A stretch of 64,000 bases of DNA from Cystobasidium ongulense (taxonomy: Eukaryota > Basidiomycota > Cystobasidiomycetes > Cystobasidiales > Cystobasidiaceae): positions 806,001 through 870,000 of the forward strand of contig BQUP01000002.1 in assembly GCA_022835595.1 (NCBI GenBank), read 5' to 3'. This document shows, in pieces, positions 35,823 to 48,567 of this stretch. The notes below the pieces were generated by a model. It worked only from the letters and a program-made list of their open reading frames with translations. It ran no database searches and was not told where the DNA came from. Every line of letters begins with the position of its first letter. Within the stretch, counting starts at the first letter, position 1. Both the position numbers and the translations under genes were made by a program.

Positions 35823-36020
35823 CTTATCAGCTTGGTGAGGTGGTCTGCAGGAATACGAGATGTCAGGTCCACGGCAGTTGCGGTGATCATGCGTACTACA
35901 CTTTCAACACTTCTGCCACGATGGCTTTACGGTACCTACAATCTCCGTTTGCGATATGTACAACAATCATAGCGATACACGAGGGTATATAATCTGACAA
36001 AACATCTTCAAAAGGCCACT

Positions 36021-38309
36021 TTACGCACCCCCACATTGGTTACCATGAACAAGCTTACTAGGATCCTTAGGTATCCAGCCATATTCAACGCCCTTCTTAT
36101 AGCTCCACTCGTCTGCACTTTCAGTTTTCCAAGCCCATTGGATCCATCCAGAAGCAGTTTCGAATACCTCGACTTGTACCTCCCAGTATTTACCTAAGAA
36201 AGTCTTGAACTCTTCACTAAATGTATCTGCACTTCCAGTTTTACCTTTGCAGGATCCGATTGCTTTACTTCCGGGATATGTGCCATCATAGCGTGAACCG
36301 ACACCAGCGCCTGTTTGCCGTTTCAGTCAAGATGAGAACATACGTCAGCTCGACTCGGTTTAGCTGAGCGACAAAAGTTGGGAAGACGAACGCGTACCGT
36401 TGAGCTTGGCGGCGCAGTCTATGAAAGGTGAGTTAGAGAAGTAATCGTCAGTAGATGTATGATTCAGTATACTGAAAACGCGTTTTTCTTCTCACCAGTG
36501 TTCGCAGGCGTCCATTCACCGACCATGGTCCAAATATCCTTGTTCGACTCGACAAGGCCAGCTTTACTCTTGCAGACAGCCTTGATGCGATCATCGTCGC
36601 TCATCCTAAGGTCGTTCTCATTGAAGATGGAATAGTCTGCACGCGAAAAGGGTCAGCCAGAGCTGCGTTATGCTCTACCATCTCGACCTGCTTAGGGTAA
36701 CATACAATGGGTGTCGAGCATGACTCTGCGCCATGATGGACTGGGCATGAAGCCTTTCCATGTCGAAAGAGGCTGGAAGGCATCGTGTATGCTGGAGCAT
36801 AATCAAAGAATCAGCAAGAGTTCCCTGAACAATGATGATGCAGCCAGTTTGAATGAGAACTCACACGACAAGCGTATCCGCAGCAGCCTTTGCATTCTCC
36901 GCCTTCTTGGAGTATCTGACTTGACCATATCCATCATAATAATATTGTTTAACAGTATCAACCATCTTCTGACCAATAAAACCAGCAGGTTCATTTAATA
37001 GCTCAATAGCAGTAACAGTATTACTATATTCAATACTACCAAAATCATTAATCATAGTTTGTAGAACAGCTCTTGTCCTATTGACATTTTCGCCGGTGCC
37101 ATCATCATGCCAGTGAATAGAGCCCCTTCTTCCTGAATTATCAAAACCATTCTGTGATCCTGGTGCTCCATGTATGTCTATTATCACTTTCAATCCATAT
37201 TTAGCTGACCATTCTACTGCTTTGAATAGGTAGGGGTACTGTCCCTGTGGATATGGTTCTCCTTTCGATGTATCCAAAGCCCAGTATCCTATTGGAATAC
37301 GAACATGATTCAGACCATACGATGCGATGGTCGCAAAGTCATCTTCCGTCACCCAAGTATCCCAGTGGTTCTTGAGTCTCTTCGCAGCTTCTTCAGCCCC
37401 ATATTTGGCTCCGTAGGTATATTCGTCTACGACTGCATCGTCGCCGGTATCCGTGAAGATAGATGGGGTGATCCAAGGTTCGACTGTGAACGTCGACGAA
37501 ATACGTTGCATCCGTTAGACGAGGAATCTGTAATTACAAGAGAAAAGAGAGGACAAACTTACGAACAAGCCATCCACCGATATTTACACCTCTCACAGGC
37601 TGCTTGGCATAATCAAAACTCTCAATCCCTTTCTTCTCAAGCTGCCTTCTCGCATATCCCCTCGATGCACCAAATAGAGCTCTACTACTATCTTCTTCAA
37701 CAAATTCCTTTCTTGGCACGATAGCAGAAGCTTTCAAATGAACTGGAGTATTGGTCTTGGCTTTCCATTTTCCTTGAGGCATGGCAGCTCGTTTATCATA
37801 TTGACCATCTTTATTTGAAAATTGAGCTGAACCACCATTTACTCTCATTAGACTTGAAGAGGCTTCATCATGGGTATGCTGCCATGATGATGGTGAAGAA
37901 GAAGAACGCTTCAATCGCTCAGTCGGTTTCTCAGATTTGCCTCCTGGTGAACCGCCTGATGCAGCTAAGAGATTGGGATATGCTTGCTTTGCTAGTTGAT
38001 CGTTCTGCTCTCTGGCTTGTGCTAATTTATCAGGAGGCGGATCAGGAGCCAGGAGGGTGCCTGGATGTCCACAAACAATCGAATAGTAAGTGAGTGAAAG
38101 TTCATCGATGATGTGCGAATCGAGGGAAAGGTCAACTCACTGTCCTGCTTTGCAGTCCATTCAGGCGCGCCACCACCATCGCGCTTAGTGAAAGCTAAAT
38201 GACCCTTTGGTTTCAGACGAGGTAGCAAGCCAGCTTGTACCGTGGTAGTCGATGCGTCCAAGAGACAAGGTAGCGTGGCTAGTATGAGGGCGGCAGTGTG
38301 GATCTTCAT
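36021..38309 (-). CDS. Exo-beta-1,3-glucanase, GH5 family
   Basis: Secreted glucan 1,3-beta-glucosidase that trims cell-wall beta-1,3-glucan. Seven exons on the minus strand. It starts with a signal peptide (MKIHTAALILATLPCLLDAS). About 170 Ser/Lys-rich residues with several KR pairs precede the catalytic barrel, which opens at [20 protein letters not shown]. Family landmarks: YGLNHVRIPIGYWAL, the IIDIHGAPGSQNG loop, acid/base Glu in AIELLNEPAG, HDAFQPL, and nucleophile Glu in TMVGEWTPA. One exon is only 21 nt (36418-36398, DCAAKLN). It ends DPSKLVHGNQCGGA after a GWIQWAWKTESADEW segment. All catalytic residues are present. The long N-terminal linker is unusual compared with yeast Exg1. Confidence 0.93.
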
Positions 38310-39318
38310 ATTGGCGACAAGAAAGTAGGAAGAATGTGCAGAGCTGGTCAGGCAGGGAATGTAGTGAGCAAGCTGTGGTCGATGCGAAGGTGGAAGCTGG
38401 CCCTGCAGCTTTGAAGGAGGCTAGCAACTGAAGAGACAGAGAAGCATCTGCCATGTTTGTTTGTGCTTCATTATCGGTGCATGTCCTGCTCTGCTGTTTA
38501 TTCTGAACTGGTCCGGCTGGGCTGTCAAGCTTGCCCCTCTTTTCACCTTGAACCAGTGGGGCTCCACATTTATTGGAGTTGCCCTTGGCAGAAGCTTTCC
38601 GGGTGGAAGTGAAGATTGCATGCAACTCGATATCAGCACTGTATGAAGTAGAACTGCTAATACAAGTGCAGCAGGGAGTGGAGCACCAGGCCAGCTGCAG
38701 TGTCCCTTTTCTTTGCTGCTGCAACAAGGTTTCGTGATCACGCACGTGCCTGACAGGCCAGACGGACCTGTCAGTAGTAGTTGAATAAAATACTAATCCT
38801 GATGCTGATGGTGATTGGACATTGATGAGTCTGCTTTCAAACGGCGAACGTTGCATCTATAGAGCACGCAACTACAATTCGTGTTCTACATACCGCGCAT
38901 TCTCCGGCCTCCACAGCCTGGGCGCCCGTCACTGGCTGGCACAGCAGCAGGCAAGTACTTTGTTCAACAGCGTTTCTCTGCACCAACCAAACGCAGCAAG
39001 TTGTCACTTGTGTAATCCTGCTCGTCTCCTTTCACACCGCACTCCTGTCCGGCCTGCATTTCTCAGCCAGCCAAAGCACGCACTTGCTGCTCGATTGCAA
39101 GTGTCTGCAGCTGCACTTCGACAAGGTGTGTCACGCTGCAGCAGCACAGCCTTTCCATCTCTTACTGACACTCGACATCCACACGACACGCGCGTACACT
39201 GCGTGAAGCAACACCTCCACCTCACAGCACGCGCTACGTGCTCACTCGCAGTCTCCCCCGCCATACTCGAGTATATCGCGCTCCACGGTCGTCCTGCTGC
39301 CTGCATACCGGTCCCGGG
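38310..39318. other. Divergent region, GH5 (-) / disordered protein (+)
   Basis: 1009 bp containing promoters for both flanking genes. A 239-codon plus-strand ORF at 38822-39541 overlaps the next gene in another frame and shows no domain, so I leave it out. The stretch just before 39319 is pyrimidine-rich and contains several upstream ATGs. Confidence 0.5.
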
Positions 39319-41556
39319 ATGGACTTTCTACGCCTATCTCGCTCGCGCAGTGGCTCGTCGGGGAACAAGAAATCTCGCTCCCCTCTGCCCAGTCCTCCTC
39401 GTGGTCAACTCTCGGCAGCAGCGGATGACCAGGACCATGGCCCGTCAAGCGGTGGTGGTCCAAGTCATGCAGGTCACGCCTCCGATCAGGCGCAGCGTGC
39501 AAGGAAAGGCAGCAGCACCAGCAACAACAGCAGCAACATGAGCAGCATAGCGGCACTGATAAGGTCTACCTCTGTTGCTACTGACCTCGACGACGCGGGC
39601 AGGTCTCCAGCAGAGCCGCATCATGGCTCACTTTCCCAAGCTCCTCTCGAATGCACCTTTCCATCTCTTCTCTCCCCGCCAAACCCAGCATTCGTCTCTG
39701 GCAGCGAGGCTCGCGGCATTCTCATCAAGTGAGTGGACACAGGATTCTTCTGATACACTGACTGCCTGCCTGATGCGATACTTCCCCCATTGCTCCCTGC
39801 TCCTCCTCACAGCGCTCGAAGACCTTCGCTTCAAGATGGGATGGTCCAGACCCGATCAGCATTTGCCACCACTATACCAGCAAAGCGCTCCAGCAATACT
39901 CCCGCCGCGACTCTTGCACCACGACCACCGCATCTACGTTCGTCAGTTTCCTCAGACTCGATACTCAAGACGACCACAGCTGCCTCGACTTCGACTTCGG
40001 CGACCGCAACCGACGAGCGTGGCAGAGGGCGGATACGTTTCGCCCCATTACCGGACCCGAGAAGACCTAGAAGCTATAGTACAGGTCGAGATATCTGGTT
40101 TGACGATGATGCAGAGAATCATGTACATATAAATACCAGGGACGGAAGCGATGTGACTCCTGGTTCATGGTCCAGTAGTGGGAGTGGAAAAGTTGGGCTT
40201 GGCAGCACGAATGGCTCATCTGCTCAATCAAACTCGCTAGCTATGAGCTTGGGCGATGGTCTAAATGATGACTATTCACTCAGTCCTGGGAACGAAAGCA
40301 AACAAGCATCTCATAAACGGACTTCAAGCACCCTATCCAAACTACTTCAACCCCTCAAACTCGGTCGCTCGAAATCAAGGGAAAGTGATAAGCCTAATAG
40401 TCCGGATAGCGATAGCAATCGCTTGTCACTTTCACTTTCAACCTCTCCTAGCACTTCATTGTCCCATTGGATGAATGGGGGCGAGCCTCTGAGTCGAAGT
40501 ATAAGTACAGGAGCAGGATCAGCAGATATAGAAATACGACGCAAAGAAGAATTCAAATCATCAGGAGTACCTTTGAAGAAATCTTCAACCCAAGAAAGTC
40601 AGAAACAACAACCTACTAGAAGGATATTGTATCCTTCAGTAGCCCAAGGTGGTGTCAGAAAAAGAGATATTAGAACTGTAAAACCTGTTAAAGAACCTGA
40701 ATTTGTGGAATGGACTAATCCATCAGCTAGGACTGGAATGAATGGATCTCAGCAAGATGACGATGATGATGGTACTGGAATGGCTTGGTTGAAGAAAAGA
40801 AGAGCTGAGAGAGAAAGGAAAGCGAAAGAAGAGGCTGCTGCTGCTGCTGCTGCTGCTGCTATAGCTAAGAGCGCGGATGTAAAGTCTGAAGAATCGCAAA
40901 AGATCGAAGCCAAAGAAACGACACTCGATACATCGACAGACGAGGAAGATGCTAGTAATACGCTTGATAACGGTCAAGCCATGCCAGGCATCATCGTGGA
41001 TAACAGCGAAACGATGGCTTCAGTCAACCATGATCAGCCAGAGTTGGACACGCAAGAGGACATAGCGTCGGAAGACAAGAGCTTAGATGGAAGTGCAGTG
41101 CTCCATGATGTCGCTCAGGAGAATGATGAGGAGGACGATGGTAAGCTTTATCGTCTGCTGTTAAGTTTCAATGACGTGCGTCATACTAAATCCAACTTAT
41201 TCGGTGTTTCTGCAGATTCAGCCAGCGATTTGGACGATGAAGAGGAGATTCAAGACGATTTATCAGCCGCAGAAATTGAGGAGGAAGATAGACTAGCAGA
41301 AGAAGCGCGTCGTACCACGGGAGGCGCTTCACGAGAACTATACCACTCTCATGAACATCAAGCTTCCACTTATACATTTGAAGCCCCTCCACTACAACGT
41401 CGGGTTTCATCACGTGCAAACAGTCTTAATATACCAACAAACTTTGATAGAACAGTATCATACTCTTCTCTCAAATCGGACATGCCTAGATCTATGGCTA
41501 ATTCACACCCGGGGGATTGGCCTGTCCTTGATCAAGCAGTAGTGCCACCTTGCTAG
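39319..41556 (+). CDS. Uncharacterised Ser-rich disordered protein with RIRFAPLPDP motif
   Basis: Three exons: 39319-39729, about 39814-41140 and 41216-41556. No folded domain is recognisable. The protein opens MDFLRLSRSRSGSSGNKKS and is rich in Ser, Arg and acidic runs. Around codon 215 there is GRIRFAPLPDPRR; RIRF fits a loose PP1-docking [RK]-[VI]-x-F pattern. A coiled-coil segment with a ten-residue Ala run (from a GCT repeat at 40830-40860) lies near WLKKRRAERERKAKEEA. The tail has QRRVSSRANSLNIPTNF. The last intron (41141-41215, 75 nt) has no stop in frame, so its retention would simply add 25 residues. A signalling or polarity scaffold is possible; function unknown. Confidence 0.75.
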
Positions 41557-41961
41557 ATCTTATCGGAAGAGCGGGCTTCTAGAAGAGATAGCGCAATCAA
41601 TTATAGCTTGGAGTTTAGTAACGTAGTATTGTATCAAAACCACTCTTTGTTTTTGATTGGTCAAAATCAGTCTGTACAGATCTAGAATACCATAGATTTT
41701 CTACTTTAACCCCCATATAGCGATATTATAACTATTTCATACCTGTACAATATATCTCATAGCCTTTTCCACAGAATTGTAACGGAAGCTCTTGTCTTTT
41801 ACCGCTCCTGCCTGCCAATCCTCATTCTCGATGCAGTCTCAGTTGCACGTGCATGCTTGCGATCTGCGCCGTGCGTGCGACTTTTTGACTCGCGAAAACG
41901 CGTAGACGATTCTCAATCCACACCCATACACAAAGCAAGGCATAATACAGCTAGGGGAAAG
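41557..41961. other. Gap before CMR1
   Basis: 405 bp between tandem plus-strand genes, AT-rich in the first half. Promoter of CMR1 by position. No other feature. Confidence 0.5.
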
Positions 41962-44071
41962 ATGTCTGAACTCACAGAATACGAGCGCGAGCGAATAGCG
42001 CGTATAGCGGAAAACAAGAAGCTGTTACAGTCATTGCAGATAGATAGAGATTCCAGAGTATCACGCGATGGAACTCCGGAAATCAAGCCTAAAGCGACAA
42101 AACGAAAAGCTGCTGCTCCTGTCAGAAGAGAACCTACGCAGGGCCTGAGGGTATCTACCAGGAGCAGAACTCAGAGGACTGCTTCACTTGCAGCTAGAGA
42201 TCCTGAAGCTGCTAAACGAAAGGTGGAGGAAGAGGAAGAAGAGGAGAGACTGGCTCTTGAAGCTGCAAGAAAGGCTAGGCATGCGTGAGTATTATCTAGA
42301 CCCCACTATGCGCGTGCATCATAGCTAATACAGTCTGCTCATCGTCCTGCTTTACGCTGGCCCCAAACCACATCGCGTACAGAGATCGGGAAATTGAAGT
42401 ATGGAATCCAACAGGTCGAGTTGTCATTGAAGAAGCAGCTGTGCCATTGCGGCAGCTATTACATAGTCTAGCGAATACGGGCAGCTGGAAGAGAGACGTT
42501 CACGCTCTCATAAAAGCTTCTCAGGCAGATGGTGTCAAAAGCTCGTCACCCATTACGCCCGTCACAACCTCCAAACGAGCAACACCAGGCCGAAACGGTA
42601 CCGGTGCTGGTAGCAGCAGCAGGAGCAGACGTAGAGTATCGTCAGTCAAGAAAGAAGAAAGTGATTCTGAAGACGATAGAGTCGGCCAAGATAGAATTGG
42701 AATTACTCGCCTACGCGAAACATTCGATAACATGGAATTAAAAGCAGTCAAGAGAATCAACCCGGATCGTGTTTATTCGTTAGCTGTTCACCCGACTACA
42801 GATAAAGATCTTGTTTTCGTCGGTGATAGGAAAGGCTGGCTTGGGATATGGAACGCTTCTGCTGATGCGGAGGAACAGCTCACGAAGGACGAGGATGAGG
42901 AGGATAAGTTGGATGCGCACGCTTTTGCTCAACGCGTGTATAATGATCACGGCACGATTGCATGCCTTCGCTTTGATCCCATAAAAGCGCATACGTACGT
43001 CTACCCCGCTTTCCAACCCATCTCCTTCTTACACCACTGACCACCTTTTTACAATCAGTGTATACGCATCTTCGTATGACTGTACAATCCGTTCGTTGAA
43101 CTTTGAAGTCGGTGTCTGGTCAGAAATAGTCGACATTGACCTACTCGCAGCAAAAACTGAAGGAGAAGGAGAAGCTCTAATTGGTGCTTTCGAGTTCGCA
43201 CAAGATGGCAACCAGATATGGAGTGAGTAGCATAACCTTCTACGCTCTTAGGCTCAAATGCAAGCTGACGAAGTCTCACCTTCCAGTCTCCGACAACAGA
43301 GGGGGTCTGACCCATGCCGACGTTCGCGAATCGAAGAAACAGCATCGGCGGTGGAAGATAGCAGAAAATAAAGCAGGCTGCGTATCAATTAATCCAGCAA
43401 ACGAAAATATGCTAGTAACGTCACACTTGAATCGAGATATGCGGATATGGGACGCTCGCAAATTAACAAAGATAGATAGCGTGAAATCCGATTATTATAC
43501 GACGTATGAGAAAGCTTGTGTGGCTTCTTACCAACATGGAAAAGCTGTTACTTCGGCCTATTTCGATCCGTCGGGGAGAAACTTGCTTAGTACCTGCTAT
43601 GATGACAAAATCAGAAGTGAGTGACTATCCCAACGACTTATAGCGTGCTGTCTGATGCTGTTCTACTCGGCTAGTTTGGGACGTGAATCACAGTAAATTA
43701 GACGAAGATGACTTTGACAAGTTTGAGCCTAAACACAGCATATACCATGATAATAACACAGGCGCATATACCAGCGTTTTCAAAGCAACATGGTCAAGCA
43801 ATCCTGTCGTCGAGCCATACTTTACAATAGGCAATATGAAGCGCTGTCTTGACGTTTACACGAAGGAGGGCAAGCTGATTACGCAATTGAGCGAGGGTGT
43901 ATCAACAATACCGGCTGTCACCTGCGGGCACCCTTCGCAGCCTGCACTGTTCGGCGGAGCTGCTGGGTAAGCCTCTTTTGTCAATACAATATCTCCACAT
44001 TACTGACGCGACAAGTTTTTTGGCTTGTTAGCGGCAAAATTTACTACTGGCGCGCTGACAAGTGGGAGTAA
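41962..44071 (+). CDS. CMR1: WD40 DNA damage-binding protein Cmr1 (WDR76 family)
   Basis: WD40 protein that binds damaged DNA and chromatin and, in yeast, moves to the intranuclear quality-control compartment under replication stress. Six exons. It starts MSELTEYERERIARIAENKKLL, the signature N-terminal helix of Cmr1. A basic region (KPKATKRKAAAPVRRE) and an RSRTQR segment follow, then RINPDRVYSLAVHPTTDKDLVF, GDRKGWLGIW, DHGTIACLRFDP, VYASSYDCTIRSLNFE, VSDNRGGLTHADVR, VTSHLNRDMRIWDARKL, GKAVTSAYFDPSGRNLLSTC and finally GKIYYWRAD. The order and spacing match the family, and it ends right after the last blade, at TAA 44069-44071. Confidence 0.95.
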
Positions 44072-44284
44072 AGCCGCATCATCATGAAGAGCGCTCTTAG
44101 CTTAGAATGTGGGTCAGTATGTCACCTCCGTAGAAGGCGAAACATATACTCTTTCTGCATATGATGTCACGCAATAAGGAATAAGGATACAAACAACAGA
44201 ATTTATGCTTTTCGTAAATAATTATCGTTGTTATTTTGTCGTACAGAGCCCATTGTATGTATATACCATATGAATGTTAGCTAT

Positions 44285-46748
<2,464 letters not shown>

Positions 46749-47347
46749 CTTGAACAGCTGCAGCCCGACGAATACAGTGTGTACCAGTGCAAGACTCAGC
46801 AGCGTATAGTATGCTTTGTCTCGAGTTTGGTCTTGTTTGCTAGCGGTTCTAGTGGATAGGTGTCGGGTCTCTTTGACAGGCAGCGTTGCCTGTGCAGCTA
46901 TAGCTATTGCACCATGCTCTTACGCATCCATCGAGTCGCACAGGAGATGTACGACGAGGTATGCAGGACTACTCTCGATAGATAGCTATAAGAGGTGTTT
47001 GGGTAGATCCAGCCTTGTCGCACCAAACAACACACGCTTTCCTGCACTTGCTTGCACGTTGCTGGTGATGGGAACGCTGGATGACCGGAATGCGATAAGA
47101 GACGAAGCACTTATGGTCAATACATGAACCCTGTTTGTGTTGCTGCTGCCACTGCCGCCTCTCTTGTCGTCGATGTTGGACTGTCTTCCTGCGTTGTAGG
47201 CGTCTTCCCGAATCGAGTAGAGCAAAGGCAAGACATCGAGTTTCATTTCACTCCACCTTTGTTCGGTTTACCTCGACCGGACTGACAAGCTATACCAGCT
47301 AATCGACTCCACCCAACAGAGACCAGTACTCCAGTCCTCCCGCAAGC
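46749..47347. other. Divergent region, kinase (-) / thioredoxin (+)
   Basis: 599 bp holding both promoters. Short ORFs overlap on both strands with no support. No TATA box or repeat noted. Confidence 0.5.
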
Positions 47348-48323
47348 ATGGTCAAGCTACTCGCTTCGCAGTCTGAGCTGGACAAGTGAGTGACTGTCTC
47401 GATCATCCTGCCGGGCATCTGGCAACAGGACATACGCAGTACAGATAGTCTGACCTGTGAACATCTCATGAAGGGCATTAGCAGCTGTAGGAGTCGTCGT
47501 TGTTGACTACTTTGCTGAGTGTAAGTTGTTGCGCAGCCTGACACGTTAGCCGATCAACATATGCTTACCATCTTACACCCATCCTTCTCCAGGGTGTGGG
47601 CCATGCCGGTAAAGAATTGCTCTCCAATCTCTGTCATTAGAGTCTCTCTGACAGCTCGTACCAGTGTCATTGCGCCCACCTACGAGAAGCTTTCAGGTCG
47701 TAAGCAGCCTACTTCTCGGGCATGCTATATTCACTCTTGCACACCCAGCTAATCACGATAGTAACAGAATACAAGCAAGCCCAATTCTTCAAGTGCGATG
47801 TCGATGCCAATCAAGACATCTCCAAAAGTCAGGGAGTTAGGGCCATGCCGACTTTCATCATTTACAGAGGTGGCAAAGCTGTCGAAACGGTAAGCTGTAA
47901 CAGGGCGCAGGACAGTCGCTTGAGGACGAATGCCTAATCCTATGTACAAGTGGCTAATGAAGACGCATCAATTCACTCAGGTAATGGGAGCTGACCCTCG
48001 CAAGTTAGAGACTGCGATACGTAACCACGCAGGACCACCATCTCAGAATACTTCGGCCAGTGCGACATATAGTGAGCTATACTCACCTCACTGCATTGGA
48101 TCACATCTGACTGAAACCTTCGCGTGCTTCCGTCAAAGACTGGGGCGCTGGTCATACCCTAGGTAGCAGTACTGAACCATCAAGGGACGTCCCCGCTAAC
48201 CCAATGGAGCCTGTCTATGGAGCATTCAACACAGTGAAGACAGCTATAGTAGAAGCTGATGTAGGCCTGAAGGTTATCGTTGGCTTGCTCAGTTTATACT
48301 TTTTCTATGTGATTGTATCGTGA
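47348..48323 (+). CDS. Thioredoxin with C-terminal transmembrane tail
   Basis: Thioredoxin-fold oxidoreductase of about 178 residues in seven exons. The active site is WCGPCR, split so that an intron falls right after it. Other landmarks are VVVVDYFAEW, VIAPTYEKLS, FFKCDVDANQDISKSQGV, and the cis-Pro AMPTFIIYRGGKAVET. Beyond a standard thioredoxin, which would end near residue 110, there is a Ser/Asn/Pro linker (PPSQNTSASATY) and a hydrophobic helix (LKVIVGLLSLYFFYVIVS) ending the protein. That arrangement is a tail anchor, placing the redox domain in the cytosol on an ER or mitochondrial outer membrane. The exons are very short (some under 60 nt), so the gene is easily missed by an ORF scan. 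Confidence 0.9.
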
Positions 48324-48567
48324 TGGACATTGTTAGATGCAGACGGTGAATGGCAAGAACCGCCAAGAAGGTGGACAGTGTATTTCTTCTCTGAAATGTT
48401 GAAGTGATTCATTCGTTTTTAGGCGTAGAGGCTGTAATTTCACTTCACTTTCTTTCTAAACCGCGAACAGAATTGGTATTGATAGTCTGACTACTAGCTA
48501 CAATACTCTCACTGCAAATATTGCTTCTTCAATATACGCATTCGGATTAAAATTATGAGCTCTGCAT

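Noticed and set aside
38822-39541. 239-codon plus-strand ORF before the disordered protein
   Set aside because: It overlaps the start of the better supported gene in another frame and shows no recognisable segment.
40825-40866. GCT microsatellite as a mobile or regulatory repeat
   Set aside because: It is a simple poly-Ala codon run inside a coding exon.
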